From NCBI GenBank assembly GCA_036821905.1, contig DAISIR010000005.1, positions 113,219-177,218 on the forward strand: DNA of 64,000 bases. The letters are read 5' to 3'. Below the pieces are notes generated by a model. The model saw nothing but the letters and a program-made list of their open reading frames with translations, searched no databases and had not been told where the DNA came from. Source of the stretch: Brooklawnia sp937867175. GTDB lineage: Bacteria; Actinomycetota; Actinomycetes; Propionibacteriales; Propionibacteriaceae. The position numbers and the translations under genes are program-made. Shown here piece by piece: positions 11,471 through 21,278 of the stretch. The first letter of the stretch is position 1; each line of letters begins with the position of its first letter.

Positions 11471-13468
11471 TCAGGAGTCGGCCCCTGGATCGTCGTTGCG
11501 GCGCGACGCCACCCAGTCACGGATGAATTCGATCGCCTCGTCGGCTGCCACGCCGTTGCGTTGCGAGCCGTCCCGGAACCGGAACGACACCGAACCCGCT
11601 GCGGCGTCCTGCTCGCCGGCGATGAGCATGAACGGGGTCTTCTGCTTCTGGGCGTTGCGGATCTTCTTCTGCATCCGGTCGTCGGAACCATCGAGTTCGG
11701 CGCGAATCCCCAGGGCCCGCAGCTTGGCGAGCACATCGTCCAGGTACTGGTTGAAGGTCGAGGCAACTGGGATCCCGACCACCTGCACCGGGCTCAGCCA
11801 GACCGGGAAGGCACCGGCGTAGTGCTCGATCAGCACGCCCATGAATCGTTCGATGGAACCGAACTTCGCCGAGTGGATCATCACAGGCTGCTGGTGCGAA
11901 CCGTCCGGGGCGGTGTACTCCAGGCCGAACCGCTGCGGCTGGTTGAAGTCGTACTGGATGGTGGACATCTGCCAAGGGCGGCCGATGGCGTCGGACGCCT
12001 GGATGGAGATCTTCGGCCCGTAGTAGGCGGCGCCGCCCGGATCGTCAACGACCCGCAGGCCCGATTCGGCCGCGATCGCGGCCAGCACCTGGGTGGCCTT
12101 GGCCCATTGCTCGTCGGAACCGATGAATTTGTCCTTCTTCTTGCCGTCCTCGTCACGCGTCGACAACTCCAAGGCGACGTCGGTCAGCCCGAAGTCGGAC
12201 AGTAGACCCAAGATGAACCGCAGCAGATGGCGGATCTCGTCGGGTGCCTGCTCAGGGGTGCAGTACGAATGCGAATCGTCCTGAGTGATCGAGCGGACGC
12301 GGGTGAGGCCCTGCACCACACCCGACTTCTCGTTTCGGTAGACCGTGCCGAACTCGAACAACCGCAACGGCAGCTCGCGGTACGACCGGCCGCGAGAGGA
12401 GTAGATGAGGTTGTGCATCGGGCAGTTCATCGCCTTCAGGCGGTAGGCCTGACCATCGTCGTCCAGCGGCGGGAACATACCCTCGGCGTAGTAGGGCAGA
12501 TGACCCGAGGTGTAGTAGAGCTCCTCCCTGGCGATGTGCGGTGTGCCGACGTAGTCGAAGCCCTCGGCGATGTGGCGGGCGCGGACGTAGTCCTCCATCT
12601 CACGCTTGATCACGCCACCCTTGGGGTGGAACAACGGAAGCCCAGATCCGACCTCCTCGTGGAAGCTGAACAGGTCGAGTTCGGCGCCGAGCTTGCGGTG
12701 GTCACGCTTGGCTGCTTCAGCCAGCCGGTGTTGGTAGTCCTTCAGGTCGTCGCGGGTGGCCCACGCGGTGCCGTAGATGCGCTGCAACTGCGGGTTGCGC
12801 TGGTCGCCCCGCCAGTAGGCGGCCGACGTCTTGGTCAGGGCGACCGCATTGATGTAGCCGGTGTGCGGCACGTGCGGCCCGCGGCACAGGTCGGTCCAGG
12901 CAACCTCACCGGTGCGTCGGACATTGTCGTACATGGTCAGCTGTCCCCCACCGACCTCGACCGAGCTGCCGTCGTCAGCAGACGCTCCGCCCTTGTCGCG
13001 GACCAGTTCGAGCTTGAACGGCTCGTTCGCCTCCTCGCCGATGGCCTCCTGGTCGCTGACCTCACGGCGGACGAAACGCTGGCGTTCCTTGATGATGGCC
13101 TGCATCTTCTTCTCGATACCGGCGAGTTCGTCGGGGCCGATCGGGTCCATCTGGAAGTCGTAGTAGAAGCCGTCCACGATGGGCGGGCCGATGCCCAACT
13201 TGGCGTCGGAGTAGATCTGCTGCACCGCCTGTGCGGTGACGTGGGCTGCGGAATGCCGGACGATCGACAGGCCCTCCGCTGATGTCATCAGCACGGGTTC
13301 GATCCGGTCGCCTTCGCCGACCAGGGCCGCAAGGTCGACAGTGGTGCCGTTGACCGACATCGCCACGATGCTGCGATCGTCCCCGAACAGGTCGAGTCCG
13401 GTAGTCCCGGTGTCCACCATCAAAGGTTCGAAGGTTCCGTTGCGGCTGATGAGGACGGTGGTGGACAC
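11471..13468 (-). CDS. thrS: Threonine-tRNA ligase
   Basis: A 665-residue class II synthetase. It has an N-terminal TGS-like domain, the editing domain with the HxxxH zinc motif (RHSAAHVTAQ), the catalytic core with CPMHNLIY, and a C-terminal anticodon-binding domain (LSPVQVVGIPV). The GTG at 13466-13468 is favoured because AAAGGAAG lies a few bases upstream; longer starts lack a ribosome site. It heads the PIM operon. No T-box leader is apparent in the roughly 225 bp upstream. Confidence 0.96.
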   Translation of the reverse strand: MSTTVLISRNGTFEPLMVDTGTTGLDLFGDDRSIVAMSVNGTTVDLAALVGEGDRIEPVLMTSAEGLSIVRHSAAHVTAQAVQQIYSDAKLGIGPPIVDGFYYDFQMDPIGPDELAGIEKKMQAIIKERQRFVRREVSDQEAIGEEANEPFKLELVRDKGGASADDGSSVEVGGGQLTMYDNVRRTGEVAWTDLCRGPHVPHTGYINAVALTKTSAAYWRGDQRNPQLQRIYGTAWATRDDLKDYQHRLAEAAKRDHRKLGAELDLFSFHEEVGSGLPLFHPKGGVIKREMEDYVRARHIAEGFDYVGTPHIAREELYYTSGHLPYYAEGMFPPLDDDGQAYRLKAMNCPMHNLIYSSRGRSYRELPLRLFEFGTVYRNEKSGVVQGLTRVRSITQDDSHSYCTPEQAPDEIRHLLRFILGLLSDFGLTDVALELSTRDEDGKKKDKFIGSDEQWAKATQVLAAIAAESGLRVVDDPGGAAYYGPKISIQASDAIGRPWQMSTIQYDFNQPQRFGLEYTAPDGSHQQPVMIHSAKFGSIERFMGVLIEHYAGAFPVWLSPVQVVGIPVASTFNQYLDDVLAKLRALGIRAELDGSDDRMQKKIRNAQKQKTPFMLIAGEQDAAAGSVSFRFRDGSQRNGVAADEAIEFIRDWVASRRNDDPGADS

Positions 13469-13694
13469 GGTTCTTCCTTTCGGCGGCATACCTGGCCGCC
13501 AGCGTCGATGGACGCGCAGCTGCGAGTCCTTGCCCATTCTGCCCGAAGCTGGCGACTACTCCGAACGGGACCCCGGCCACGACGGCTGCCCGCTGGCCGA
13601 CGGAGCGTCCAACAAGCACAATTGGGTCAATTCACAACGTGGCGGATCCCGGCCGTGGTTCGATGGCCGCACAACTCAGAACGCGGAGGCAGCG

Positions 13695-14348
13695 ATGGCA
13701 GACGAGACGACCGAGGCTCCGGTCACCAAAGACCGTCGAGATTATCGATGGAGCTTGGCGGCAGCGGTGATCCTGTCCTTGGCAACACTTGCCTCGGCGT
13801 GGTGCGGCTACCAGGCTGCGGTGTGGAGTGCGGTCAATTCAGACCAGTCCCGTGCCGCAAACGGTGCCCGGCTGGATGCCGCACGACAGTCCGCCATAGC
13901 CGACCGTCAGATGAACAGCGACGTGCTGCTGTTCACGACGTGGGTCGGGGCGGAAATGAGCGGGCAGGAGCAGCTCGCCGACGAGGTGGCGCTGCGCTTT
14001 CTGCCCCATTTCGTGGCTGCCTTCGAAGCCTGGCAGGCGTTGCCGGTGGGTCAGGACGGGCGCCTGCCGGACGGCTCACCCTTCGATCGGCCCGAGTACG
14101 TCTTGCCTGCCCAGGCCGCCGCTGACCAAGCCTTGGTCACCGCGGCGGCAGCCATCGCGGACGCGGACCTTGCCGCCGCCAACAACCAGCGCTACGTACT
14201 TTCCACCGTGTTGTTCGCCTCGGTGCTGTTTCTGGCCGGAATCGCGGACAAGCTGCGAAACCGACCGGCCTCGCATGGCGTGGTGGTGCTGGCCGGGTTC
14301 AGCCTGGTGTCAGCCATCGTGATCCTGGCCAGCCTGCCGACGGGTTGA
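13695..14348 (+). CDS. DUF4337-like membrane protein
   Basis: A 217-residue protein with one membrane segment near the N-terminus (about residues 20-42) and two at the C-terminus (about 165-185 and 192-212), separated by a soluble helical region. This layout resembles the DUF4337 family of unknown function. GGAGG lies 6 nt before the ATG. The last 50 bp overlap the 3' end of lhr tail to tail. It is divergent from thrS. Confidence 0.75.
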   Translation: MADETTEAPVTKDRRDYRWSLAAAVILSLATLASAWCGYQAAVWSAVNSDQSRAANGARLDAARQSAIADRQMNSDVLLFTTWVGAEMSGQEQLADEVALRFLPHFVAAFEAWQALPVGQDGRLPDGSPFDRPEYVLPAQAAADQALVTAAAAIADADLAAANNQRYVLSTVLFASVLFLAGIADKLRNRPASHGVVVLAGFSLVSAIVILASLPTG

Positions 14349-17300
14349 CGGCGGCGACCGACGCCTCCAGGACGATGCCCTGGGGCGCCAGCCGACCGCC
14401 CGCCGACCGCATGGCCGCCTCGACACCGGAGTCCAGCGTCGGCCGACCGTCCACCTCCTCGATCCGCAGCCGCTGCAGGCGTCCCTCGCCGATCGCCTGC
14501 AATAGGGCGCTCGTCACCAGGAATGCGGTGCCTGCTCTGGCGTCTGGGTCTGCGAACAGGGTCAATACGCGACCGCCGCGGGTCAGGTGTGCCAGGCAGA
14601 GCCCGTCGGCCAGCGCCACCAGGGCGCCGGCCGTCCGCGCGGGCCGGGCGAGGGCATGCTCCGGCCACGGCAGAACGCTGCCGAAGGGGTTGGCCGGGTC
14701 GAGCGCGGCCGCCACGATGGGCACTGGATGCACGGTGCCGGAGGGCCATTCGGTCTTGTCCGGTGAGTCGGCGAACTGCCTCACCTGCGCCAGCACGTCA
14801 CGGGTGGTGAACTGGGCACCGCCCAGCCCCTCCACTACGTAGGCGCGCAGCACGGTGCCGGCCGTCTCAAGTTCGGACAGCAACCGATACGCGGCGGCGA
14901 ACCCGCCCGGCGTGCCGTCGGCGCTCACCCCACCGCGGGTGACGAGCCCATACCGCTCCAACCACGAAGAGGCCAGCGCGACGGCGGCTTCGGCAGGCGC
15001 GAGCTCGGGATCCACCACCCGGTACCAGCGACCCATCGCGCTTGGTGGGGCCGACGCGCCCAGGCCGACTGCCCGCGACGAGCGCGGCAGCCGGGCTCGC
15101 CGCCGGGGGTTCGGACGTTCGGCGCGGTGGGCCGCCTGTCTGCCGCCGCCGATCCGGGCCCGCACCGGGGCCATCGACACCGGCGCGACGACCCCCTCCT
15201 CAGCCGCACGCCACAGCGCGTCGACCGCTTCGGCCGCCGTGCCACCCAGGACGGCCTGCACCGCAGCGAACGTCCCATCGCCGGTGGCGAGCGCGTGCGC
15301 CACCGTGAGCGACTCCGGCGAGGGAGAGCCGGCTGGTGGGGTCAACAGGTCGAGGTCGCCCGCCGGTAGCAGGGCGACCAGCGGATCGTGCGGCCCGGCC
15401 GAGCCGCGTACCCGAATCACCACCTCGGACTCGGCCAACAACGCGTCCAGGTGGGCTGTGTCGTAGCCCACCAGACGGGCCGGCAGCACTTGGGACTCCC
15501 AGGCGCTGGCCGGCAGCACCGCCCCGGCCAGCCGCTGCAGGGCGAACAGCACCTCGTCGGGATTGGAGCCGGGCCGGTCGTCGAGTTGGTGACTGGCCGC
15601 GAGGAACCTCGCGAAGGCGCTCTGCGAGACCGGACGCAGTTCGCGGCGCGCGGCGGCGAGACTGCGGGTGCGCATCCGGCGCAAGACTTCGGGGTCGACA
15701 AATTCGGGTTCGGCCACACCCAGGCTGAAACGACCACTGGACAGTCGCCGGGCGCCGACCTCGCGGTCCAGCAGCGGCGACACGGTGGCCACCCCGAGCC
15801 CGAAGACGGCGGCAACCTCGCCGACGGTGAACGGGCCGTGAGTGCGGGCATAGCGGGCGATCAGCTGGATGAGCGGGTCGCGTCCTGCGCTGGCGGGTGG
15901 TGCGGCATGACCGGGCGGAATCGGGACGCCCAGCGCGTCCCGCAGGACGGCAAGATCGCTCACCGCCACCAGCTGGGTTCGATCGGCGATCCGGACCGTC
16001 GTCACGCGGGCGTCCAGCGCATCCAGTGCCGCATCGAGGTCGGGCAGCTCCACCCGTTCGGGCAACGCCGACAGCGGCAGCGGGCCCAACAGTCTCGGCA
16101 GTTCGGCCAGGTCGTCTGGGGTCTTGGCCCGGCGGCCCGGGGCGGTGTGCTGCAGTTCGGCGATCACCTCGGCCACCACGTCGGGGTCCAGCAGCTCGCG
16201 CAGGTCGAGCGTGCCCAAGGCTGCCGCCAGCAACTCGGGGTCTATCGACAGCATCGCGGCCCGGCGTTCGGCGAGCGGGGCGTCGCCGTCGTAGAGGAAC
16301 GCGCCGGTGTACCGGAAGAGCAGAGTGGCGGCGAACGGGCTCGGCTTGTCGGTGACCACCTCGACCAGCCTGGTCGCGCCGGTTCGCAGGCCGCGCATCA
16401 GCCCCACCAAGCCGGGCAGATCGTAGACGTCCTGGGTGACCTCGCGGACGGTTTCGATGATGATCGGGAAGCGCGGGTGGTGCCGGGCCACCTCCAGCAG
16501 TTGGGCGGCGCGCTGGCGTTGCTGCCAAAGCGGCGCACGCCTGCCGGGGTTGCGGCGCGGTAGCAGTAGGGCGCGCGCGGCGCATTCGCGGAACCGACCG
16601 GCGAACAGGGCGGTGCCGCCCACCTGCTCGGTGACGATCCCGGCAACCTCGTCCGGGTCGGCGATCAGCAACCCGGGCAGCCGATCGACGGTTTCGGAGT
16701 CGGGCAGCCGCAGCACCACGCCGTCGTCAGAGACGACGGGTTGGACGTCGACGCCTGCCGCCCGGGAAAGCGCCTCGGCCATCACCAACGACCACGCGCC
16801 CAGCACCCGGCGACCCAGCGTGGAATGGATCACCACCCGCCAGTCACCGAGTTCGTCGCGGAAGCGTTCGATGACCACGGTCTTGTCATCCGGAAGCGCC
16901 CCGGTGGCGGCGCGTTGCTCGTTGATGTAGGCGGCCAGGTTGGCCCGGGTGTTGTCGTCCAGGTGGAGTTGGTCGAGGCGGGCCGGCTCCCGCGACACCT
17001 CGCGGTAGAGCCGGCCGATTCGGCGTCCGAGTTCGGCGGGGCGGCCTTCGTCTTCGCCGCGCCAGAACGGCAGCCGTCCGGTTCGACCGGGGGCCGGCGA
17101 GACCAGCACCTGGTCACAAGTGATCTCCTCGATCCGCCAGGCGGACGCCCCCAAAGTGAAAACGTCGCCGACCCGCGATTCGTAGACCATCTCCTCGTCC
17201 AGCTCGCCCACTCGGCGCCCACCCTGCTCGTCCGAGGCCAGGAAGACCCCGAACATGCCGCGGTCTGGGATGGTGCCACCTGAAGTGACGGCCAGCCGCA

Positions 17301-18912
17301 ACGCGCCCGGTCGCTGATGGAGCCGGCCATCGTCGCCGGTCACCAGCCGGGCCCGCAGCTCACCGAAGTCGGCGGCCGGGTAGGCCCCGGTCACCAGTTC
17401 GACGATGGAGTCGAACAATGCGCGGTCGAGCCTCGCGTAGGGATCTGCCCTGGTCACCGTGGCATACCAGACGTCCACGTCGAGCCCGGCGTCACCGGCA
17501 GCGACAGCCGCCGCGATGGTCTGCTGGGCAAGCACGTCCAGCGGATGACGTGGCACCCGTAGTTCCTCGATCTGCCCCGCCAGCATGGCTTCGGTAGCCA
17601 CCACGGCCGGCCCGAGATCGCCACGGTGCAGCGGATACACATCGCCTCGGGAGACCGCCCCCACGTCATGACCGGCGCGTCCAATCCGCTGCAAGGCGCT
17701 GGCGACCGAGGCCGGTGCCCCCACCTGGATCACTTGATCGACGGCGCCCATGTCGATGCCGAGCTCCAGCGAACTGGTCGCCACCACGCAGCGCAGGTCA
17801 CCGGACTTCAGTGCCGTCTCGATCTCGGCGCGAGCCTGTTTGCTGACCGAGCCGTGGTGGGCGCGGGCGATCACGGCAGGGACGCCGCGGACGATGTCGG
17901 AGGGCGCCATGATCTGCGCCGGCGGCCGGTCGGGCACCTCGTCCAGCGTGCCGGGGGCGTGTTCGGCGGCCCACAGCTCGTTCAGCCGCCCGGTCAGCCG
18001 CTCGGCCGTCCGGCGGGAGTTGGTGAAGACCAGCGTCGAGCGTCCCTGGGTGACGGTCTGGTAGATCTGCTGTTCAATGTGCGGCCATAGCGACGGGCTG
18101 GTTGCGGCGTCCACCGCCAGGGTGTCGATGCCGGGCCCGCCCAGCAGTGGGTCGACGGGTGGCTCGCTGCCGGGTGCCGGGCCGGGTTGGGTGATGTCGG
18201 CCACCGGGAGGCGGACCGTGACGTCCCACAGCTTGTGCGTCGGCGGGCAGATCACCCGGACGGGTCGGTCGCCGCCGAGGAACTGGGCGACTCGCTCGAC
18301 CGGACGTACGGTGGCTGACAACGCCACCCGTTGGACGTCCTTGCCGACCAGGGCGTCCAGCCGCTCCGCACTGAGCGCCAAGTGGCTGCCTCGCTTGGTT
18401 CCGGCCACCGCGTGGATCTCGTCGATGATCACCATCTGCACGCTGGTGAGCGTCGCGCGGGCCGAACTGGTCAGCATCAGGTAGAGCGACTCGGGGGTGG
18501 TGATAAGGATGTCTGGCGGGGTGCGCAGCAACGCGGCTCGCTCGCGTGCGGTGGTGTCGCCGCTGCGGACGCCAACGGTGATCGGGGCCTGCGGCACGCC
18601 GAGACGCTCCGCGGCCACCCGGATGCCGGTCAGCGGTGCCCGCAGATTGCGTTCGATGTCAACGCCGAGCGCCTTGAGGGGCGAGACATAGACCACCTTG
18701 GTGCCCGCAGTAGCCGGGCGCGACGCCAACCGGTCCAGCGCCCACAGGAATGCCGCGAGGGTCTTGCCCGATCCGGTCGGGGCCACGACCAAGGCGTGCT
18801 CACCTTGTGCGATGGCAGCCCAGGCCTCGATCTGAACGGTGGTCGGTGCTTCGAAGACGCTCCTGAACCACTCCCCCGTCGGGACGGAGAAGTCGGCCAA
18901 GGCGTCGGTCAT
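14299..18912 (-). CDS. lhr: Lhr family ATP-dependent DNA helicase, full length
   Basis: A 1537-residue superfamily 2 helicase, the size of long actinobacterial Lhr. Walker A is APTGSGKT (about residue 48), Walker B is DEIH, then SATVRP and the motif VI arginine region QRIGRAGH, followed by the winged-helix and long C-terminal Lhr domain. Lhr unwinds RNA:DNA hybrids and belongs to a mitomycin-C-inducible repair regulon in mycobacteria. The ATG at 18910-18912 lies 40 bp behind the DUF2703 gene. The C-terminus runs 50 bp into the convergent DUF4337-like gene. Confidence 0.95.
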   Translation of the reverse strand: MTDALADFSVPTGEWFRSVFEAPTTVQIEAWAAIAQGEHALVVAPTGSGKTLAAFLWALDRLASRPATAGTKVVYVSPLKALGVDIERNLRAPLTGIRVAAERLGVPQAPITVGVRSGDTTARERAALLRTPPDILITTPESLYLMLTSSARATLTSVQMVIIDEIHAVAGTKRGSHLALSAERLDALVGKDVQRVALSATVRPVERVAQFLGGDRPVRVICPPTHKLWDVTVRLPVADITQPGPAPGSEPPVDPLLGGPGIDTLAVDAATSPSLWPHIEQQIYQTVTQGRSTLVFTNSRRTAERLTGRLNELWAAEHAPGTLDEVPDRPPAQIMAPSDIVRGVPAVIARAHHGSVSKQARAEIETALKSGDLRCVVATSSLELGIDMGAVDQVIQVGAPASVASALQRIGRAGHDVGAVSRGDVYPLHRGDLGPAVVATEAMLAGQIEELRVPRHPLDVLAQQTIAAAVAAGDAGLDVDVWYATVTRADPYARLDRALFDSIVELVTGAYPAADFGELRARLVTGDDGRLHQRPGALRLAVTSGGTIPDRGMFGVFLASDEQGGRRVGELDEEMVYESRVGDVFTLGASAWRIEEITCDQVLVSPAPGRTGRLPFWRGEDEGRPAELGRRIGRLYREVSREPARLDQLHLDDNTRANLAAYINEQRAATGALPDDKTVVIERFRDELGDWRVVIHSTLGRRVLGAWSLVMAEALSRAAGVDVQPVVSDDGVVLRLPDSETVDRLPGLLIADPDEVAGIVTEQVGGTALFAGRFRECAARALLLPRRNPGRRAPLWQQRQRAAQLLEVARHHPRFPIIIETVREVTQDVYDLPGLVGLMRGLRTGATRLVEVVTDKPSPFAATLLFRYTGAFLYDGDAPLAERRAAMLSIDPELLAAALGTLDLRELLDPDVVAEVIAELQHTAPGRRAKTPDDLAELPRLLGPLPLSALPERVELPDLDAALDALDARVTTVRIADRTQLVAVSDLAVLRDALGVPIPPGHAAPPASAGRDPLIQLIARYARTHGPFTVGEVAAVFGLGVATVSPLLDREVGARRLSSGRFSLGVAEPEFVDPEVLRRMRTRSLAAARRELRPVSQSAFARFLAASHQLDDRPGSNPDEVLFALQRLAGAVLPASAWESQVLPARLVGYDTAHLDALLAESEVVIRVRGSAGPHDPLVALLPAGDLDLLTPPAGSPSPESLTVAHALATGDGTFAAVQAVLGGTAAEAVDALWRAAEEGVVAPVSMAPVRARIGGGRQAAHRAERPNPRRRARLPRSSRAVGLGASAPPSAMGRWYRVVDPELAPAEAAVALASSWLERYGLVTRGGVSADGTPGGFAAAYRLLSELETAGTVLRAYVVEGLGGAQFTTRDVLAQVRQFADSPDKTEWPSGTVHPVPIVAAALDPANPFGSVLPWPEHALARPARTAGALVALADGLCLAHLTRGGRVLTLFADPDARAGTAFLVTSALLQAIGEGRLQRLRIEEVDGRPTLDSGVEAAMRSAGGRLAPQGIVLEASVAAVNPSAGWPGSRWLTPG

Positions 18913-18952
18913 GCCGGCAAGTCTGCCACTGCCGCTTTGCCGTGCTGCCGGG

Positions 18953-19429
18953 TCAGCCGCAGCACCGCCCATCTGCGGCGCGGACCGGGATCACCGCCGA
19001 CCCCGCGTCCCCAGCTGGCGCACAACACGTGCCGCCATTGTCGGCCGACCCGAGCTGCTCTGCCGCGGCAAGCAGCCCCGCCCGGACGATCAGCTCGGCC
19101 GGGATGGACTCGTAAGACTCGCCGTCAACGCTCACCGTGCGGCAATCGTTCGGGCCGCAGACATCGCAGCACTGGCTGTGCCCGGTCTGGCCGCCCAGCC
19201 ACTGCTCTAGGGTGCGGTCGTTCAGCAGGATCCGGTTCGACTCCAGCGGCGCGAGCTGGAACCGTGCCAAGGCGATGGCCGACTCCGTCAGGCGCACTCG
19301 AATCCCGACTGGTGAAAGTGCCGCGCCCAGCGTCTGGGCAGCCTGCCTCACCTGATCGCCGGTCTCCGAGCAACGAGGACAGGTCTGGCCGGATTCCACC
19401 AGCCGCTGCCAATCGATCTGCAGTTCCAT
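18953..19429 (-). CDS. DUF2703 cysteine-rich protein of the arsenic-type operon
   Basis: A 158-residue protein with several cysteine clusters: TCPRCSE (about residue 16), CCDVCGPNDC (about 87-96), a CC pair near residue 135 and a terminal RCCG. This is the DUF2703 family often found beside ArsP-type permeases and redox-disulfide proteins. A thiol-based metalloid or metal binding role is inferred. It is 10 nt downstream of the thioredoxin-like gene. Confidence 0.78.
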   Translation of the reverse strand: MELQIDWQRLVESGQTCPRCSETGDQVRQAAQTLGAALSPVGIRVRLTESAIALARFQLAPLESNRILLNDRTLEQWLGGQTGHSQCCDVCGPNDCRTVSVDGESYESIPAELIVRAGLLAAAEQLGSADNGGTCCAPAGDAGSAVIPVRAADGRCCG

Positions 19430-19439
19430 GCCGGCCCGA

Positions 19440-19679
19440 CTACTTCGAACTGAGCAGTTGCGCGATCTCGGCGGCCTTAGGGACCCGACCCGAGACCAGC
19501 ACTTGCTCGTCGACGACCAGCCCGGGGGTGCGCATGATGCCGTAGCCGGCGATCTCGGCGTAGTCGGTGACCTTCTCGATGGTGGCGTCCAGGCCCAACT
19601 GCTCGACGGCCTGCCGGGCCTGCTTCTCGAGGTTGACGCAGTTGGCGCAGCCGGGGCCGAGGATCTTGATCGATGTCAT
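19440..19679 (-). CDS. Thioredoxin-like redox-active disulfide protein
   Basis: A 79-residue minimal thioredoxin fold with active site CANC (residues 11-14, in GPGCANCVNLE) and the cis-proline strand MRTPGLVVDE. Such proteins are regular partners of UPF0718/ArsP permeases and are thought to reduce or pass on the permease substrate. It lies 18 bp behind the permease gene. Confidence 0.87.
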   Translation of the reverse strand: MTSIKILGPGCANCVNLEKQARQAVEQLGLDATIEKVTDYAEIAGYGIMRTPGLVVDEQVLVSGRVPKAAEIAQLLSSK

Positions 19680-19697
19680 CTGAAGTGGTTCCTTCCG

Positions 19698-20750
19698 TCA
19701 GGCGTAGATGAAGTTGAAAAGGTAGCCGACCACCATGATCGCCACTGCGACCGAGCCGAAGAACAGGGCCAACAGTTGCGGTTTGAGGACGCGCCGCAGC
19801 ATCACTGCCTCGGGTATCGACAGCGCGATGGCGCTCATCATCAGGGCCATCACCGTGCCCAGCGGCAGGCCCTTGCTCCACAGCGCCTCGCCGATCGGGA
19901 CGACCCCTCCGCCGTTCACGTAGAGCGGCAGTCCGGCCAGCACGGCCACCGGCACGGCCAGCGGATTGTCGGCGCCGGCGTAGGTGGCGAAGAAGTCGGT
20001 GGGCACCCAGCCGTGGATCGCTGCACCGATCGCGACGCCGATCAGCACCCACTTCCAGACCTTGGTGAAGATCTCCTTCGCCTCGCCGACGGCTGCGTCC
20101 ACCCGCTCCTGCAGGGTCGGGACGTGTCCGTCGGCGCGCAGCTCACCGATCCGGGTCTTGAAGACCGCAGGTTCCACCCACTTGTCTAGATCGAACCGGC
20201 TGAAGATGAAACCGATGACGATGGCGATCAGCGAGCCGGCGAGGACGTAGGCACCGGCGACGTCCCAACCGAACTGGTCGCCGATCAGGATGGCGGCCAC
20301 CTCGCTGACCAGCGGCGAGGCGATCAGGAATGTGAGCGTGATCGACAGCGGAATGCCGGCCGCCACGAAACCGATGAACAGCGGGATCGACGAACAGCTG
20401 CAAAACGGCGTCACCACACCGAGCACCACCGCCAGGATCAGCCCGACGAACAGCCCCCGCCCGTCCAGGAATCTCCGGGCCTTTTCGAGGTCGAGGCTGG
20501 CCCGCAGCATCCCGATCACGAACATCAGACCGGTCAACAGCAGCAGGATCTTCACGGTGTCGTAGCTGAAGAAGTGCAGGGCCCCGCCCAACCTGCCGTT
20601 CAGGTCGAGACCCAGCAGATCACCGTAGAGCCAGTCCCACAGCGGCTTGTTCAACCGATACACGGCCACCCAGACCGCCGCTGCACCCAACAGCTTCGCA
20701 ACCAATGGGAGCTGACCTGCCCGCACCGGGGTCTGCTGGGTAGCGGTCAC
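19698..20750 (-). CDS. arsP: ArsP-like permease (UPF0718)
   Basis: A 350-residue permease with about eight membrane segments. The motif TPFCSCSSIPLFIGF (about residues 120-135) with its cysteine pair is the hallmark of the ArsP/UPF0718 family; characterised ArsP proteins export trivalent organoarsenicals. The GTG at 20748-20750 overlaps the arsR stop (GTGA). The substrate is inferred and could be another soft metal or thiol-reactive compound. Confidence 0.85.
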   Translation of the reverse strand: MTATQQTPVRAGQLPLVAKLLGAAAVWVAVYRLNKPLWDWLYGDLLGLDLNGRLGGALHFFSYDTVKILLLLTGLMFVIGMLRASLDLEKARRFLDGRGLFVGLILAVVLGVVTPFCSCSSIPLFIGFVAAGIPLSITLTFLIASPLVSEVAAILIGDQFGWDVAGAYVLAGSLIAIVIGFIFSRFDLDKWVEPAVFKTRIGELRADGHVPTLQERVDAAVGEAKEIFTKVWKWVLIGVAIGAAIHGWVPTDFFATYAGADNPLAVPVAVLAGLPLYVNGGGVVPIGEALWSKGLPLGTVMALMMSAIALSIPEAVMLRRVLKPQLLALFFGSVAVAIMVVGYLFNFIYA

Positions 20751-21064
20751 CGGACGCTCGCAAGGTCACTGACGGGCAGGGCTGCGTGCAGCCGGTCAAG
20801 GGCATCGGTGGCCAGTTCGTAATCCATCCAACGGCCTCGGCGGGTTGCGGTCACCAAGCCGGCCTCGCGGAGCACCTTCAGGTGATAGCTGAGCAGGTTC
20901 GCCGGTACCTCAGCCTCTTCCTGCATCGTGCACACGCAGGTCTTGCCCCGCTTGGCCAGCGTCGTCACTAGACCGAGACGGATCGGGTCGGCAACGCAGC
21001 CCAACAGCGCGGCCGCCTCAGCGACACCCTCCTTCGTCACTTCAAGAAGGTTTGAATCAAGCAC
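20747..21064 (-). CDS. arsR: ArsR-family metalloregulator
   Basis: A 105-residue winged-helix repressor (HTH at about 45-70, LLSYHLKVLREAGLV). The CVC pair in KTCVCTMQ (about residue 43) matches the ArsR thiolate site for As(III)/Sb(III). The GTG at 21062-21064 is exactly 6 nt after a -10 box, so a leaderless mRNA is likely. Two palindromes overlap the start, indicating autorepression. It heads arsR-arsP-trx-DUF2703-lhr. Confidence 0.9.
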   Translation of the reverse strand: MLDSNLLEVTKEGVAEAAALLGCVADPIRLGLVTTLAKRGKTCVCTMQEEAEVPANLLSYHLKVLREAGLVTATRRGRWMDYELATDALDRLHAALPVSDLASVR

Positions 21065-21099
21065 ATTTGAAGTATGCTCCCCAGCTCGGACGCGGTCAA
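21041..21099 (-). promoter_or_regulatory. ars operon promoter with two tandem ArsR operators
   Basis: On the minus strand, TTGACC (21094-21099) and CATACT (21071-21076) are separated by exactly 17 nt, and the arsR GTG follows after 6 nt. Two palindromes of the form TCAA-N6-TTGA lie head to tail, at 21056-21071 and 21041-21056, covering the transcription start and first codons. This is the usual position for an ArsR operator. Confidence 0.75.
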
Positions 21100-21278
21100 C
21101 TTCAGACTGCGTGCCACCTAACGGGGGTCGACCTCAGTGAAGGACTTCGCCGCATTGGAGGGCAGGTACTTGAACACACCATCCCAGCTTTGCGGCAGCA
21201 GTGCGCTCGCCAAGGTCGGCAGGAAGATGACCCCGCCGATCAGCGCAGCGCGGCGATTACACCCCAGCACTCACCCCT

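Noticed and set aside
13469..13694. T-box leader before thrS
   Set aside because: No T-box sequence or antiterminator pair is visible in this divergent intergenic region.
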